This document shows positions 31,963 to 41,422 of a stretch of DNA of 64,000 nucleotides, in pieces; the stretch's first letter is position 1, and each line of letters opens with the position of its first letter. Location of the stretch: positions 1,269,856 to 1,333,855 of the forward strand of contig NZ_CP090958.1 of NCBI RefSeq assembly GCF_025787225.1, written 5' to 3'. The position numbers and the translations under genes are program-made. Under the pieces are notes generated by a model. That model saw only the letters and a program-made list of their open reading frames with translations. It ran no database searches and was not told the DNA's origin. Source of the DNA: Saxibacter everestensis (GTDB lineage Bacteria; Actinomycetota; Actinomycetes; Actinomycetales; Brevibacteriaceae).

Positions 31963-32706
31963 AGCACCGACGACCAGACCACACCAGCATCCGTACCCGA
32001 TCCAACCGCGGCGGAGTCGCCGCGCGTCACGGCACGCCAGATCAACGACACGATCCGGTATACGGCATGGTCAGTTTTCAAGGTGTCCAGCCCGCTGCCG
32101 GAGGATCGCGTCGCGCTGGCTGCCGAGGTCGCCGATCTGATCGAAGAGCTGTCGGCAGAGGACCTTGTGGTTCGCGGATACTACGATCTGGCCGGCCTGC
32201 GTGCGGACGCCGACATCCTGATCTGGTGGCACGCGCCGGAAATCGAAACCGTGCAGGGCGCCTACCACCGCCTGCGCCGCACCGCACTGGGCGAACACCT
32301 GGAGCCAGTCTGGTCGAACGTTGCTCTGCACCGCCCAGCTGAGTTCAACAAGGGACACATTCCGGCCTTCATGGCCGGCGAAGAGTCGCGGAAGTACATC
32401 TGCGTGTACCCATTCGTCCGCTCCTACGACTGGTACCTGCTTCCCGACGACGAACGCCGGAAAATGCTGGTCGACCATGGGATGGCGGCACGGGAGTTTC
32501 CCGACGTCCGGGCAAACACCGTCGCATCATTCGCGCTCGGTGACTACGAATGGATCCTTGCCTTCGAGGCGGATGAATTGCATCGGATCGTGGATCTGAT
32601 GCGTGAGTTGCGGGCCACGGAAGCACGGCGGCACGTGCGGGAGGAAGTGCCGTTCTTCACCGGTCCGAAGCGCGAGCTGCTTGACCTGCTGGAGGACCTT
32701 CCCTGA
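31960..32706 (+). CDS. chdC: Coprohaem decarboxylase (HemQ)
   Basis: 248-residue actinobacterial-type chlorite-dismutase-fold protein that decarboxylates coprohaem to haem b with peroxide. The probable catalytic tyrosine is Tyr150 in [15 protein letters not shown], and the proximal haem ligand is His183 in [10 protein letters not shown]. The first ~25 residues are disordered. It completes the coproporphyrin route with hemE, hemY and cpfC. Confidence 0.93.
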   Translation: MSTDDQTTPASVPDPTAAESPRVTARQINDTIRYTAWSVFKVSSPLPEDRVALAAEVADLIEELSAEDLVVRGYYDLAGLRADADILIWWHAPEIETVQGAYHRLRRTALGEHLEPVWSNVALHRPAEFNKGHIPAFMAGEESRKYICVYPFVRSYDWYLLPDDERRKMLVDHGMAAREFPDVRANTVASFALGDYEWILAFEADELHRIVDLMRELRATEARRHVREEVPFFTGPKRELLDLLEDLP

Positions 32707-32803
32707 TATTGCTCGGCCACTCGTGGGTTTGTGGGCCACTCGATCGTTTGAACCGAGGTTTGGGCGACATACGGAAGATTCATCCGCCACGATGCCGGCT
32801 ACC

Positions 32804-33319
32804 TCAGCGGCCTGGACGGCGCATCGGCACGTGCCGGATGTCGTCTTCGATGAAGACCGGCCCGCTGGCCTGGAACCCGTACCGGGCATACCAGGATTCG
32901 AGGCGTTCCTGAGCGTTGAGCGTCAACAACTGGTCGCCATGCCTGTCGATTGCCGCTTCGAGCAATTGCCCGGACAGCCCCTGCCCGCGGGCGTCCGGCC
33001 GGGTGGTCACCCGGCCGATGCTCCGGCCCTCCTCGCTGCTGGCCGGCCCGTCGGCGTAGCCGCGCGGCAGCAGCCGCAGGTAGCTGGAGACACCGTGGTT
33101 GTCGGCGTGGAAGTAGTGCTCGGTTTCCGGATGCAGGTCTGCGCCGTCGGCGTCGAGGAAAACGCAGCCCTGCTCGACCACGAAGATCTGGCTGCGCAGC
33201 CTGAGCACTGAATAGGCCTGGGTCGCGGTCAGCTCAGACCACGGCAGGCCAAGTGTCGTCAGCCAATTCTGTGCCCGCGGTTCCTGCGTCTGCCCCGTTG
33301 TATCTGCCGACGCGGTCAC
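32804..33319 (-). CDS. GNAT family N-acetyltransferase (ElaA-like)
   Basis: 171-residue acetyltransferase of the ElaA type: LRSQIFVVEQGCVFLDADGADLHPETEHYF, then SIGRVTTRPDARGQGLSGQLLEAAI, which holds the acetyl-CoA loop (RxxGxG-like). Substrate unknown. GTG 33319 overlaps the msrB stop as GTGA, so it is co-transcribed with msrB; the open frame further upstream lies within msrB. Confidence 0.85.
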   Translation of the reverse strand: MTASADTTGQTQEPRAQNWLTTLGLPWSELTATQAYSVLRLRSQIFVVEQGCVFLDADGADLHPETEHYFHADNHGVSSYLRLLPRGYADGPASSEEGRSIGRVTTRPDARGQGLSGQLLEAAIDRHGDQLLTLNAQERLESWYARYGFQASGPVFIEDDIRHVPMRRPGR

Positions 33320-33720
33320 TTGTCGTCCGCCGGAACCAGAGTGAGGCTGATCGAGTTGATGCAGTAACGCTGATCGGTGGGTGTGCCGTACCCCTCGCCC
33401 TCGAAGACATGCCCGAGGTGCGAATCGCAATTGGCGCAGCGGACCTCGACGCGTTCCATTCCAAGTGTGCGGTCGTGAATGTAGCGGACCCGGTCCTCGG
33501 CCAGCGGCGCATAGAACGACGGCCAGCCGCAATGCGAGTCGAACTTGGTGTCCGAGGTGAAGAGTTCCGCTTCGCAGGCACGACACCGATAGGACCCGAC
33601 GGTCTTCGTGTCAACGTATTCACCGGTGTAGGGCCGCTCGGTACCCGCTTTGCGGAGCACCTGAAATTCCTCGGCGCTCAGTTCTTCGCGCCACTGTTCA
33701 TCGGTCTTATTGATCGTCAT
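33316..33720 (-). CDS. msrB: Peptide-methionine (R)-S-oxide reductase
   Basis: 134-residue MsrB that repairs methionine-R-sulfoxide. Zinc ligands are the pairs Cys46/Cys49 and Cys95/Cys98. The catalytic cysteine is Cys120 in QRYCINSISL, and Cys64 in SHCGWPSFY is a possible resolving residue. Length is standard. It heads a two-gene unit with the acetyltransferase. Confidence 0.95.
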   Translation of the reverse strand: MTINKTDEQWREELSAEEFQVLRKAGTERPYTGEYVDTKTVGSYRCRACEAELFTSDTKFDSHCGWPSFYAPLAEDRVRYIHDRTLGMERVEVRCANCDSHLGHVFEGEGYGTPTDQRYCINSISLTLVPADDK

Positions 33721-33826
33721 GTCTGCTCTACTTAGCTTCGAGGTTCAATTGTCTCTGAGTTTCATTGTCGCTTCCGGTGGAATCAACGCCGGGCGCTGCC
33801 GGGCTGTTCCCGATTGTCACCGACGT

Positions 33827-33848
33827 GCCGTGCCCTGCAGGGCACGGC
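33827..33848. promoter_or_regulatory. Perfect 22-bp palindrome at the hydrolase promoter
   Basis: GCCGTGCCCTG is followed directly by its exact reverse complement, with no spacer. It ends 10 bp before the likely -10 (CAGAAT, 33859-33864) and so covers the -35 region of the alpha/beta hydrolase. It may be an operator; a rho-independent hairpin for nothing upstream is less likely. Confidence 0.5.
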
Positions 33849-33870
33849 GGCCGGATGACAGAATGAGACC

Positions 33871-35151
33871 ATGGCAGGTAATTCTACGGCTCAGCGAAGT
33901 GCGGATGGCGAGACCGCCCGGCGTGCAGGAGCGAAATGGGCAATTCTCGGCATCAGCGTCGGCGCGTCGGTCGCCGCCGTGCTGACCGCGGCGACATCCG
34001 GGCTTGCCGCGTTCTACGCGCGGCAGATCGTGGTGCCGGTTGGCGCCACGGAGGAGCTCGAGATTCTGCACGTCTCCGGCTTCGACGACGAGATGACCGT
34101 GCTGCTGCCGGCCGACGACGAGACGACGGTCAACGGCGTATACAGCCTCTGGTTCGATGAGGGCCGCGGCCACGCCAGGATCGGCAACGTCATCGAATAC
34201 GACCCGACCTCCCGCACGGTGCTGCGCGAGGTGCTCGGCGTCGACTCCGGCGACCTGCGCGCCGCGCGGATCGGACGCTGGAACGGCACCTACTACCGCA
34301 ATCCGCAGGCGCTGCAGGTTCCGAGCGAGGACGTCGTCCTGCACACTGATGCCGGAGACCTCCCGGCGTGGTACATACCCGGAGACCCTTCCGCGGTAGC
34401 CGCGGAGGACGCCGAGGCGACCGAGAAGACCTGGGCGATCCTGATTCATGGACGCGGCGGCACAAGGGCCGAGGGGCTGCGGGCCGTGCCGACGCTCCGT
34501 GCCGCCGGTATCTCATCGCTGTCCATTTCGTACCGGAACGACCCGGAGGCCCGCTCCGGTAGCAGCAGCCGCTACGGGCTCGGCGACACGGAATGGCTCG
34601 ACGTCGACGACGCGATCGAGTTTGCGATCTCCCGGGGGGCGGAGCGGGTCGTGCTGTTCGGCTGGTCGATGGGCGGCGCCATCGCATTCCAAGCCGCTGC
34701 GCGGGGCCGCTACAAGGACAGGATCAGCGGGATGGTGCTTGACGCCCCGGTGGTGGACTGGTTCTCCGTGCTCGACGAACAGGCGCGGATAAACCGGCTG
34801 CCAACCCCGATCGCCCGGCTCGCGCTGGAGATGATTTCACAGCCCTGGGCTCGCTGGATAACTGGTCTCGAGACGCCGCTCGACCTGAACCGGATGGACT
34901 GGGTGACGCGCGCGGCCGAGCTCCGGGTTCCGGTGCTGCTGATCCACAGCGACGACGACGACTTCGTGCCGTCCGGCCCTTCGCACCGACTGGCCACGGT
35001 CCGGTCGGACCTGGTCACGATGCCACGCTACGACAAGGCCCGGCACACCAAGGAATGGAACGTGGATGCCGAGCGCTGGTCGGACGACGTCAGAAGCTTC
35101 CTGCAGAAGATCGTGGTCAGCGATCGCGAAGGGTCAGCCAGCGTCCGATAA
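33871..35151 (+). CDS. Membrane-anchored alpha/beta hydrolase
   Basis: 426-residue serine hydrolase. An N-terminal hydrophobic helix (about residues 22-48) anchors it or serves as a signal. The hydrolase domain (about 185-420) has the oxyanion HGRGG, nucleophile elbow GWSMGG (Ser near 269), the acid in LLIHSDDDDFVPSGPS and the histidine in KARHTKEWNVD. Substrate unknown. CAGAAT lies 6 bp before the ATG (leaderless). Its 3' end overlaps the RibD-like gene by 35 bp. Confidence 0.85.
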   Translation: MAGNSTAQRSADGETARRAGAKWAILGISVGASVAAVLTAATSGLAAFYARQIVVPVGATEELEILHVSGFDDEMTVLLPADDETTVNGVYSLWFDEGRGHARIGNVIEYDPTSRTVLREVLGVDSGDLRAARIGRWNGTYYRNPQALQVPSEDVVLHTDAGDLPAWYIPGDPSAVAAEDAEATEKTWAILIHGRGGTRAEGLRAVPTLRAAGISSLSISYRNDPEARSGSSSRYGLGDTEWLDVDDAIEFAISRGAERVVLFGWSMGGAIAFQAAARGRYKDRISGMVLDAPVVDWFSVLDEQARINRLPTPIARLALEMISQPWARWITGLETPLDLNRMDWVTRAAELRVPVLLIHSDDDDFVPSGPSHRLATVRSDLVTMPRYDKARHTKEWNVDAERWSDDVRSFLQKIVVSDREGSASVR

Positions 35152-35926
35152 GCGCGTCATCACCGGTCAGCAGGGTGTGCTGGGCCAGCCTGGTATCAAG
35201 CGGGTATCCGTCGAGGATCCTGCCGGCGTTTCCGCCGGAGAGTCGCGGGCTGAGCGTGAGGTCGAGTTCGTCGAGCAGCCCCTCCCGGGCAAACGCCGTG
35301 AGCGTCCGCGGGCCACCTTCGCTCAGCAGCTGGACCAGGCCGCGTTCGGCCAGCGCGTCGAGGCCTCGCCGCAGGTCAACGGATTCATCGCCCACCGGCA
35401 GGACTGAGTCGCTGCCTGCCCGGTCCCGAATCGCATCGAGTCGCTTCCGGTCAGCGGTGGCAGAGGTCAGCACGACAAGCGGCGAGCTGCCGGCCGACAG
35501 CAGATGATCGAGATCGACGTTAGCCCGTGAACTGACGATCACGAGCGTCGGCACCACGTCCTGCCCGGCGTCCAGGCGCTGTTGCCGGTGCGCCGGCTTG
35601 GCGCTCAGTAGCGTGTAGCGCTCCGCATTGATTGTGCCTGAGCCAACGACGACGGCGTCGGCAACGGAGCGCAGTACAGAAAAGACCCGCTTGTCGGCCT
35701 TGCCGGATATGCTGCCGGACAGCCCGTCGGAACCCATCGCCGCGCCATCGATGGTCGAGACCATATTGCAGCGCAGCCAGCGGCTGCGCTCGGCCCAGCC
35801 GGTGCCTTCCCGGTAGAGCGCGACCAGGGACGCTTCGTCCTGGCTTCTGGCGACCTCGCGTCCAGCACCGGAGAGCGGCAGCAGTTGATGCAGTGTGGTC
35901 TGTTTCGTGCTCGCATCGGCGTCCAT
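35117..35926 (-). CDS. Pyrimidine reductase family protein (RibD C-terminal domain)
   Basis: 269-residue NADPH-dependent reductase resembling the C-terminal domain of RibD, which reduces the ribosyl-aminopyrimidine intermediate of riboflavin synthesis. Seen: MVSTIDGAAMGSDGLSGSISG, ADAVVVGSGTINAERY and LLSEGGPRTLTAFAREGLLDELDLTLSP. The RibD deaminase domain is absent and no other rib genes are nearby, so a role outside riboflavin synthesis is possible. It directly abuts the L,D-transpeptidase gene upstream. Confidence 0.85.
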   Translation of the reverse strand: MDADASTKQTTLHQLLPLSGAGREVARSQDEASLVALYREGTGWAERSRWLRCNMVSTIDGAAMGSDGLSGSISGKADKRVFSVLRSVADAVVVGSGTINAERYTLLSAKPAHRQQRLDAGQDVVPTLVIVSSRANVDLDHLLSAGSSPLVVLTSATADRKRLDAIRDRAGSDSVLPVGDESVDLRRGLDALAERGLVQLLSEGGPRTLTAFAREGLLDELDLTLSPRLSGGNAGRILDGYPLDTRLAQHTLLTGDDALIGRWLTLRDR

Positions 35927-36802
35927 CTATGCGGAGATGATCTCGTCAGATCCCAGGATGATCATCGGCTTGTTCGCCGGATCCAGGTTCTTCAGCAGCC
36001 AGCGGACACCGTCTTCTGGGATGGTGATGCAACCGCGGGTTGGAGAGTCGTGGTCGACGTGCAGCCAGATCTTGCCGCCCTGTTCGGAGCCGTCCGGACG
36101 TTCGCCGTCCGTCGGAGGCTCGCCGGTCCTGCGATTGAAATTGATCGCAATAACGTAGTTGAAGACGTCCTTCATCGAATTTCCGTACGCTCCGACAGCC
36201 TCGTCACGGTAAGTATCGTCCCGGGTGTAGGGCAGTTTGCTGCCCGGGTTCTTCTTGTATCCGCCGGCATCGCTGATCGAGAAGACGCCGGCCGGTGATG
36301 TTTTGTCACCTTCGGTCCGGTTGGTCGCCCAGCCGTTTCCGCCGTTATGTCCGCGCCACGACTTCACTTTCGACCAGTTTCCGTCGGCATTGCGTTCGTA
36401 GAGCATCGTCGTCGCATTGCTCTGTTTGGTTTCTTCGGTACGGGAGACGAGGACCTGGCTGGTTTCCTTCGGAATCTTCGACCAGGTCTTGTCGCCGACG
36501 CCGTCGATCGGTGAGTCCGCGCTGCCGCCAGGGCTGCGCTGGCTTGGTGCGGGGAATGTCGTTGTTCCCTTCCCAGCCGGATTGGCGTTCGCCTCGGCGC
36601 TTGCCGTCGCGGTCGGCGGTGCGGAGCTTGCCGTCGGGGCGGAGCTTGCCTGGGCGCTGCCCGATTTCGATGGCGCGGCCGTCGCCGTATTCAGCTCCGC
36701 AGCCTGTGCCGGATCGGGGCTACTGCTGACGGTCGCCGAGCCACAGCCCGTCAACAGCAGGGCTGTCACGGCAAAAACGGACGTCAGCAAAGGCTTCGAC
36801 AT
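35927..36802 (-). CDS. L,D-transpeptidase (YkuD domain) lipoprotein
   Basis: 291-residue exported enzyme that makes or modifies peptidoglycan cross-links. The N-terminus is a lipoprotein signal with lipobox LLTGC (Cys20). Residues ~25-100 form a Ser/Ala/Pro linker. The YkuD catalytic domain ends in LHVDHDSPTRGCITI with His248/His251 and the nucleophile Cys258. It acts outside the membrane. Its stop is immediately followed by the RibD-like start, suggesting co-transcription. Confidence 0.9.
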   Translation of the reverse strand: MSKPLLTSVFAVTALLLTGCGSATVSSSPDPAQAAELNTATAAPSKSGSAQASSAPTASSAPPTATASAEANANPAGKGTTTFPAPSQRSPGGSADSPIDGVGDKTWSKIPKETSQVLVSRTEETKQSNATTMLYERNADGNWSKVKSWRGHNGGNGWATNRTEGDKTSPAGVFSISDAGGYKKNPGSKLPYTRDDTYRDEAVGAYGNSMKDVFNYVIAINFNRRTGEPPTDGERPDGSEQGGKIWLHVDHDSPTRGCITIPEDGVRWLLKNLDPANKPMIILGSDEIISA

Positions 36803-36862
36803 GCTTGCAACTTTGCCATGAGTCGGCAGGATGCAGCGGCAGGCGTTAGGGCGTGGCGTCGG

Positions 36863-37324
36863 TCAGGACACGGTTTCGCGGATCTGGCGCTGGATCCGGC
36901 CAAGCATTGCCGACATTCCCCGCATCCGTAGCGGGGAAACCGCCTCGGTCAGGCCGAGCCGGCCGGGTAGGTCTGCCGGCAGATTCAGGATTGTATCCGC
37001 GCTCTCGCCGTCAAGGCCCTCGAGCAGGATGCCGGCAAACCCCTTGGTGGTCGGCGCCTCGGCGGGCGCATGGAAGAAGAGGTGCACGACGTCGTCCGCC
37101 GTGGCTGCGCGGTCCGGATCACCGACCTCGATCTTGAGAAACAGGGGAGTCTGGCACTCCTCTACCCGCTCCAGCAGTTCGGGGTGTTCGGCGTACCGGT
37201 CGGGCAGATCCGGGAGTCCCTGAGAGAACTCCAGAAGCAATTGCAACCGATCCTTGGCGGACAGCGCCTGGAAGTCATCGATGATCTCTTCGAAGGCGGC
37301 CGGTATCTGGTCTGTCGCTGGCAT
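36863..37324 (-). CDS. sufE: SufE family protein
   Basis: 153-residue sulfur acceptor. The SufE motif VEECQTPLFLKIEV contains the sulfur-accepting cysteine, and the later KGFAGILLEGLDG and SPLRMRGMSAMLGRI are conserved. It lies 4 bp after the sulfurtransferase gene, so the pair probably relays persulfide sulfur together. GGAGGC precedes the ATG. Confidence 0.9.
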   Translation of the reverse strand: MPATDQIPAAFEEIIDDFQALSAKDRLQLLLEFSQGLPDLPDRYAEHPELLERVEECQTPLFLKIEVGDPDRAATADDVVHLFFHAPAEAPTTKGFAGILLEGLDGESADTILNLPADLPGRLGLTEAVSPLRMRGMSAMLGRIQRQIRETVS

Positions 37325-37328
37325 GCCC

Positions 37329-38237
37329 CTAGCCTCCTGTTGCGCTGACGCTGCCCGGTTCCGGGCCGCGGACGATCGGCACCCGCACCAGCGAGCCCCA
37401 TTCAGTCCATGATCCATCGTAGTTGCGCACCTTGTCGAAGCCCAGAAGATGCTTGAGTACGAACCAGGTGTGGCTGGAACGCTCGCCGATCCGGCAGTAG
37501 GCGATGACGTCATCATCGTCGGTCAGCCGCGCCTCGCCGCGGTATAGCGCCTCGAGCTCGCCATGGCTCCTGAATGAGCCGTCGTCGGCGGCCGCCCGGC
37601 CCCAGGGAATGCTCACCGCGGTCGGGATGTGGCCAGCGCGCAAGGCGCCTTCCTCAGGGTAGGCGGGCGCCGTTGTTCGTTCCCCGCTGTATTCCTCCGG
37701 CGAGCGGACGTCGATGAGCGGGCCTGTGCCGAGATGCTGCAGCACGTCGTCGCGGAAGACGCGCAGGCCGGTGTCGTTCCGTTCGACGCTCGGGTAGCTC
37801 GTGGCTGGCCGGAGGGTTGCTTCGGTGGTGTACTCGCGCCCCTCCGCTTCCCACTTCGCGCGCCCTCCGTCGAGCAGCCGGACGTCCTGGTGGCCGAATA
37901 GCGAGAAGACCCACAGTGCATAGGCGGCCCACCAGTTGCTCTTGTCGCCATAGATCACCACGGTGTCATCGCGTGAAATTCCCTTTGCGGAGAGCAGCCT
38001 GGCAAAACCTTCACCGTCCACGTAGTCACGGGTTACCGGGTCATTGAGCTCGGTGTGCCAATCGATCTTGACCGAGCCGGGGATGTGGCCGGTCTCATAC
38101 AGCAGCACGTCTTCATCGGATTCAACCACCACCAGGCCCGGCGAGTTCAGGTTCTCGGCAAGCCACTCGGTGGACACCAGTTTTTCCGGGTTCGCGTACT
38201 GCGCGAACTTCTGATTGCTCTCTGCTGGAACGGTCAT
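37329..38237 (-). CDS. sseA: Thiosulfate/3-mercaptopyruvate sulfurtransferase
   Basis: 302-residue two-rhodanese-domain protein. The N-domain (about 20-145) is inactive; the C-domain carries the active-site loop [11 protein letters not shown] with the persulfide cysteine. [21 protein letters not shown] is typical of the SseA group. I prefer ATG 38237, which has AGG eight bases upstream, over ATG 38243. It forms an operon with sufE. Confidence 0.9.
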   Translation of the reverse strand: MTVPAESNQKFAQYANPEKLVSTEWLAENLNSPGLVVVESDEDVLLYETGHIPGSVKIDWHTELNDPVTRDYVDGEGFARLLSAKGISRDDTVVIYGDKSNWWAAYALWVFSLFGHQDVRLLDGGRAKWEAEGREYTTEATLRPATSYPSVERNDTGLRVFRDDVLQHLGTGPLIDVRSPEEYSGERTTAPAYPEEGALRAGHIPTAVSIPWGRAAADDGSFRSHGELEALYRGEARLTDDDDVIAYCRIGERSSHTWFVLKHLLGFDKVRNYDGSWTEWGSLVRVPIVRGPEPGSVSATGG

Positions 38238-38332
38238 GTTCATAGCCTGACACAGCCTGCGTGGCTCCGCGCAGGCCGGTGTTACTGTGCGCAATATTCG
38301 CGTCTTGGTTAAGAACCGGTAACATTTATGCA

Positions 38333-39322
38333 ATGAATATTCCGCCGCCGCCCGCAGTCCCGCCACGGATCCCGGGTGACGACGAGGAGAATGACGGTGC
38401 CTCGCTGACCGGGGAAATCTTTGCTTCTCGTTCCGATCGACCCGAAGGCCAGGACCTGTTCTCCGCCAGCGACACCGTCGACCTGCATCGGCAGAATCAG
38501 CAATTGGCAGCCCAGTATTGGGCGCCGACCCAGGTTCAGCGGACGGTCTCTCCTTCCGTAGCCAGCCCGATGCCGGACGCCTCGTCGGGGGCGCAGCCCG
38601 GGCTCCAGCACACTCATGTTCTGCCGGCCGAGCCCGTCGGGCAACCCGGGCAGCACCGGTACCCGGAAACAACGCAATATCCGGTCAATGAATATCCGGC
38701 GGCCCGGCTACCGGTGAGTCAGCCCCGGCGTCCGCAGAAGGGCGCGCAGAGTGCTGCGCCGAGCCGGCCGGGCGACCAGCTGAAAGCCAAACGGCGCGGA
38801 TCGATGTTCGTGCTCTTTGGCGGCGTCGCGCTATTTGCCCTGCTGATCGGTGCGCTGATCGGGATGGCCGCGGCTCCGTCGTCCGACCGGACCGCGAACA
38901 CCGGCTCGAACACGCAGGCCGCGCGGGAGAGTTCGCCAGGTTCGGAGTCCGAGGCGGGAAGTGGCTCGGGACCGGACGGCCAGGCGGAGCGGTTCACGTC
39001 GCCGTCAGGCAACATCAGCTGCCAGATATCCCAGGACGGCAGTGCCCGTTGCGACATCAGGGATGCGTCGTTCGATCCGCCCGAGAAGCCGGCCGATTGT
39101 TCCGGCGCATTCGGAAAGTCGATCACAGCGGCGTCGAACACGGTGCAATTCACCTGTGTGACCGACCCCGTCGACGGTTCCGATGCGCCAGAGCTGGGCT
39201 ATGGCCAGAAGAAGTCGGTCAAGGGTGTGACTTGTTCCAGCGCGAAGACCGGGATGACCTGCACGTCCGATGCCACCGGACGTGGTTTCACCCTGGCCAA
39301 ACAGAAGTACGAGATCTTTTAG
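38333..39322 (+). CDS. Membrane protein with extracytoplasmic SPSGNI domain (DUF6636-like)
   Basis: 329-residue protein. Residues 1-145 are a Pro/Gln-rich disordered cytosolic region, ~150-175 a transmembrane helix after KAKRRGS, then a Ser/Gly linker. The outer C-terminal domain of ~95 residues begins [22 protein letters not shown] and has six cysteines probably in disulfides. That motif resembles actinobacterial DUF6636 proteins. Function unknown. The ATG at 38333 is the first in frame; an ATG five bases earlier gives only a two-codon frame. Confidence 0.7.
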   Translation: MNIPPPPAVPPRIPGDDEENDGASLTGEIFASRSDRPEGQDLFSASDTVDLHRQNQQLAAQYWAPTQVQRTVSPSVASPMPDASSGAQPGLQHTHVLPAEPVGQPGQHRYPETTQYPVNEYPAARLPVSQPRRPQKGAQSAAPSRPGDQLKAKRRGSMFVLFGGVALFALLIGALIGMAAAPSSDRTANTGSNTQAARESSPGSESEAGSGSGPDGQAERFTSPSGNISCQISQDGSARCDIRDASFDPPEKPADCSGAFGKSITAASNTVQFTCVTDPVDGSDAPELGYGQKKSVKGVTCSSAKTGMTCTSDATGRGFTLAKQKYEIF

Positions 39323-39390
39323 CTGAGGGCTGAGGGCTGAGGGCCGCGGCGGCCCGGCGCGTTCGTGACCGGGTTCCGGCTGGAACGAAC
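39322..39390 (+). repeat. GCTGAGG triplet and hairpins upstream of leuA
   Basis: Three exact copies of the heptamer GCTGAGG (39322-39342) run into the GC hairpin GGGCCGC/GCGGCCC (39341-39355). A second stem follows, GTTCG (39361) with CGAAC (39386) enclosing GTTCC/GGAAC. They follow the stop codon of the upstream gene and may terminate it. Confidence 0.45.
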
Positions 39391-39404
39391 ATCCCACCAT
39401 GTAG

Positions 39405-39540
39405 TACCGTGGGTCTCATGCATTGGCAGCAACTCCTCCTTCGTTGCCGCGGCGGGGACCTCTAAGAGGCCGCATCCCTGTCGCGGAGTTTGTGCTGTCC
39501 GGTCAAGTCCCACGTACAAATTTTAGACAACGAGGATCCA
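39405..39540 (+). promoter_or_regulatory. leuA leader region (probable leucine attenuator)
   Basis: A candidate -10 (TACCGT, 39405-39410) lies 7 bp before a Leu-rich 15-codon leader peptide. The stop codon sits inside the short hairpin CCTCT-A-AGAGG (39459-39469). GGGAC (39455-39459) can also pair with GTCCC (39507-39511) just ahead of leuA, giving mutually exclusive folds. Ribosome stalling at the Leu codons would select between them. Confidence 0.6.
39418..39465 (+). CDS. leuL: leuA leader peptide
   Basis: The 15-codon frame encodes MHWQQLLLRCRGGDL, with three consecutive leucine codons (CTC CTC CTT, 39433-39441) and a terminal fourth. It ends 75 bp before leuA. It has no Shine-Dalgarno and appears leaderless. 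Leader-peptide control of leuA is known in actinobacteria, and this fits that pattern; expression is inferred. Confidence 0.7.
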   Translation: MHWQQLLLRCRGGDL

Positions 39541-41319
39541 ATGCCACGCTCAACGAGCAACAATCAACAGCCGTGCGGAATGCCGATCCATAAGTACCGG
39601 CCTTTTCATACCCACGTCGACGCCGATCTGCCGGACCGCACCTGGCCGTCGAAACGGATCGAGACGGCTCCCCGCTGGCTCACCACCGACCTGCGTGATG
39701 GCAATCAGGCACTCATCGACCCGATGACTCCCGCGCGCAAGCTGCGGATGTACGACCTGTTGATCGACATGGGCTACAAGGAAATCGAGGTGGGTTTCCC
39801 CGCTGCCAGCCAGGTCGACTTCGACTTCATCCGGCAGCTGATCGAGGGGGATCGGGTCCCGGACGACGTGCGGATTTCGGTCCTGACCCAAGCCCGCGAG
39901 GACCTGATCGAGCGCACAGTTCAATCGCTTGAGGGTGCCAAGAACGCCACTGTGCATATGTACAACGCGGCCGCCCCTGTCTTCCGCAAGGTCGTATTCG
40001 GCTTCGATGGCGACGGGCGGGCGGAATGCCGTAATATCGCGGTCCAGGGCACCCAGGCAGTGATGAAATACGCCTCCGAGTACCTGCCGGGAACCAACTT
40101 CGGCTATGAGTATTCGCCCGAGATCTTCATGGACACCGAGCGGGACTTTGCGCTCGAGATCGTCGGCGCCGTGCTGGACACCTGGGGGCCTGCCGCCGAT
40201 CGGGAAACCGTGATCAACCTGCCGTGCACTGTCGAGCGGTCCACCCCGAATGTCTACGCCGACCAGATCGAGTGGATGAGCCGGAACATGCCGTACCGCG
40301 ACGATGTCGCGCTGTCGGTGCACACCCACAACGACCGGGGCACAGCCGTCGCCTCCGCCGAACTGGCCGTTATGGCCGGGGCGGACCGGGTGGAAGGCTG
40401 CCTGTTCGGCAATGGCGAGCGGACCGGAAACGTCGACCTGGTGACGCTCGGACTGAATCTGTACAGCCAGGGCATCGACCCGCAGATCGACTTCTCCGAC
40501 ATCGACGAGATAGTTCGCACCGTCACGTACTGCAACCAGATCGGCGTGCACGAGCGGCATCCCTACGGCGGAGACCTGGTCTACACCTCGTTCTCCGGTT
40601 CGCACCAGGACGCGATCAAGAAGGCTTTCGACGACCGGGAACGCCGCGCCGCCGACGAGGGCATCAGCGTCGACGACTTCGAATGGCGAGTACCGTATCT
40701 GCCGATCGACCCGAAGGATGTCGGCCGCAGCTACGAGGCAGTAATCAGGGTCAACTCGCAATCCGGCAAGGGCGGAGTCTCGTACCTGCTGAAGAGCGAG
40801 TACCAGTTGGACCTGCCGCGCAGGCTGCAGGTTGAGTTCTCCCAGGTTGTGCAGCGGCAGACCGAATCCGAGGGCGGCGAGATGTCAGCGGCCGCGCTCT
40901 GGCGGATCTTCACCGACGAGTACCTGCCGGCGGAAGAGGGCGACACCTGGGGTCACTACGCGCTGCGCGGTGTGCGGACCGAATCCGGCATCAGCGATGC
41001 CGGTGAGGACGCCAGTCCACGGCACAGCGAGTTGCTCCAGGCGGCACTCACCGTCGATGGCGAGGATGTCACTGTCGAAGGTCGCGGCAACGGACCGCTC
41101 GCGGCGCTGGTAGGAATTTTCTCCGAGCAGTTCGATGTTGACCTGCGAGTCCAGGACTACGTGGAGCACGCGATGGGGGCAGGTGGCGACGCCGAGGCTG
41201 CCGCGTACGTTGAATGCGCCATCGGCGACCGGGTGCTCTGGGGGGTCGGTATGGATTCCAACATCACCACCGCCTCGCTCAAGGCGGTTATCTCCGCAGT
41301 CAACCGCTATATGCGCTGA
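39541..41319 (+). CDS. leuA: 2-isopropylmalate synthase
   Basis: 592-residue enzyme joining acetyl-CoA and 2-oxoisovalerate in the first committed step of leucine synthesis. It is the long actinobacterial form (LeuA type 2): TIM barrel with TTDLRDGNQALIDPM (metal-binding Asp), SVHTHNDRGTAVASAELA (metal histidines) and GCLFGNGERTGNVDL. A C-terminal leucine-sensing regulatory domain runs from about residue 450. ATG 39541 has GAGG upstream and lies behind the leader peptide. Confidence 0.95.
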   Translation: MPRSTSNNQQPCGMPIHKYRPFHTHVDADLPDRTWPSKRIETAPRWLTTDLRDGNQALIDPMTPARKLRMYDLLIDMGYKEIEVGFPAASQVDFDFIRQLIEGDRVPDDVRISVLTQAREDLIERTVQSLEGAKNATVHMYNAAAPVFRKVVFGFDGDGRAECRNIAVQGTQAVMKYASEYLPGTNFGYEYSPEIFMDTERDFALEIVGAVLDTWGPAADRETVINLPCTVERSTPNVYADQIEWMSRNMPYRDDVALSVHTHNDRGTAVASAELAVMAGADRVEGCLFGNGERTGNVDLVTLGLNLYSQGIDPQIDFSDIDEIVRTVTYCNQIGVHERHPYGGDLVYTSFSGSHQDAIKKAFDDRERRAADEGISVDDFEWRVPYLPIDPKDVGRSYEAVIRVNSQSGKGGVSYLLKSEYQLDLPRRLQVEFSQVVQRQTESEGGEMSAAALWRIFTDEYLPAEEGDTWGHYALRGVRTESGISDAGEDASPRHSELLQAALTVDGEDVTVEGRGNGPLAALVGIFSEQFDVDLRVQDYVEHAMGAGGDAEAAAYVECAIGDRVLWGVGMDSNITTASLKAVISAVNRYMR

Positions 41320-41422
41320 CTCGGTTAAGCAGACGCCGAAGCCATGCACATCCGCCAATCAGATCGAGGTGGAGGTGCGTGGCTTCGCTGCGTGGACGGC
41401 ACGAAGCTGAGAGAATGAGAAC

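Noticed and set aside
39550-40761. 403-codon frame antisense to leuA
   Set aside because: Shadow of leuA codon bias; no motif and no ribosome site.
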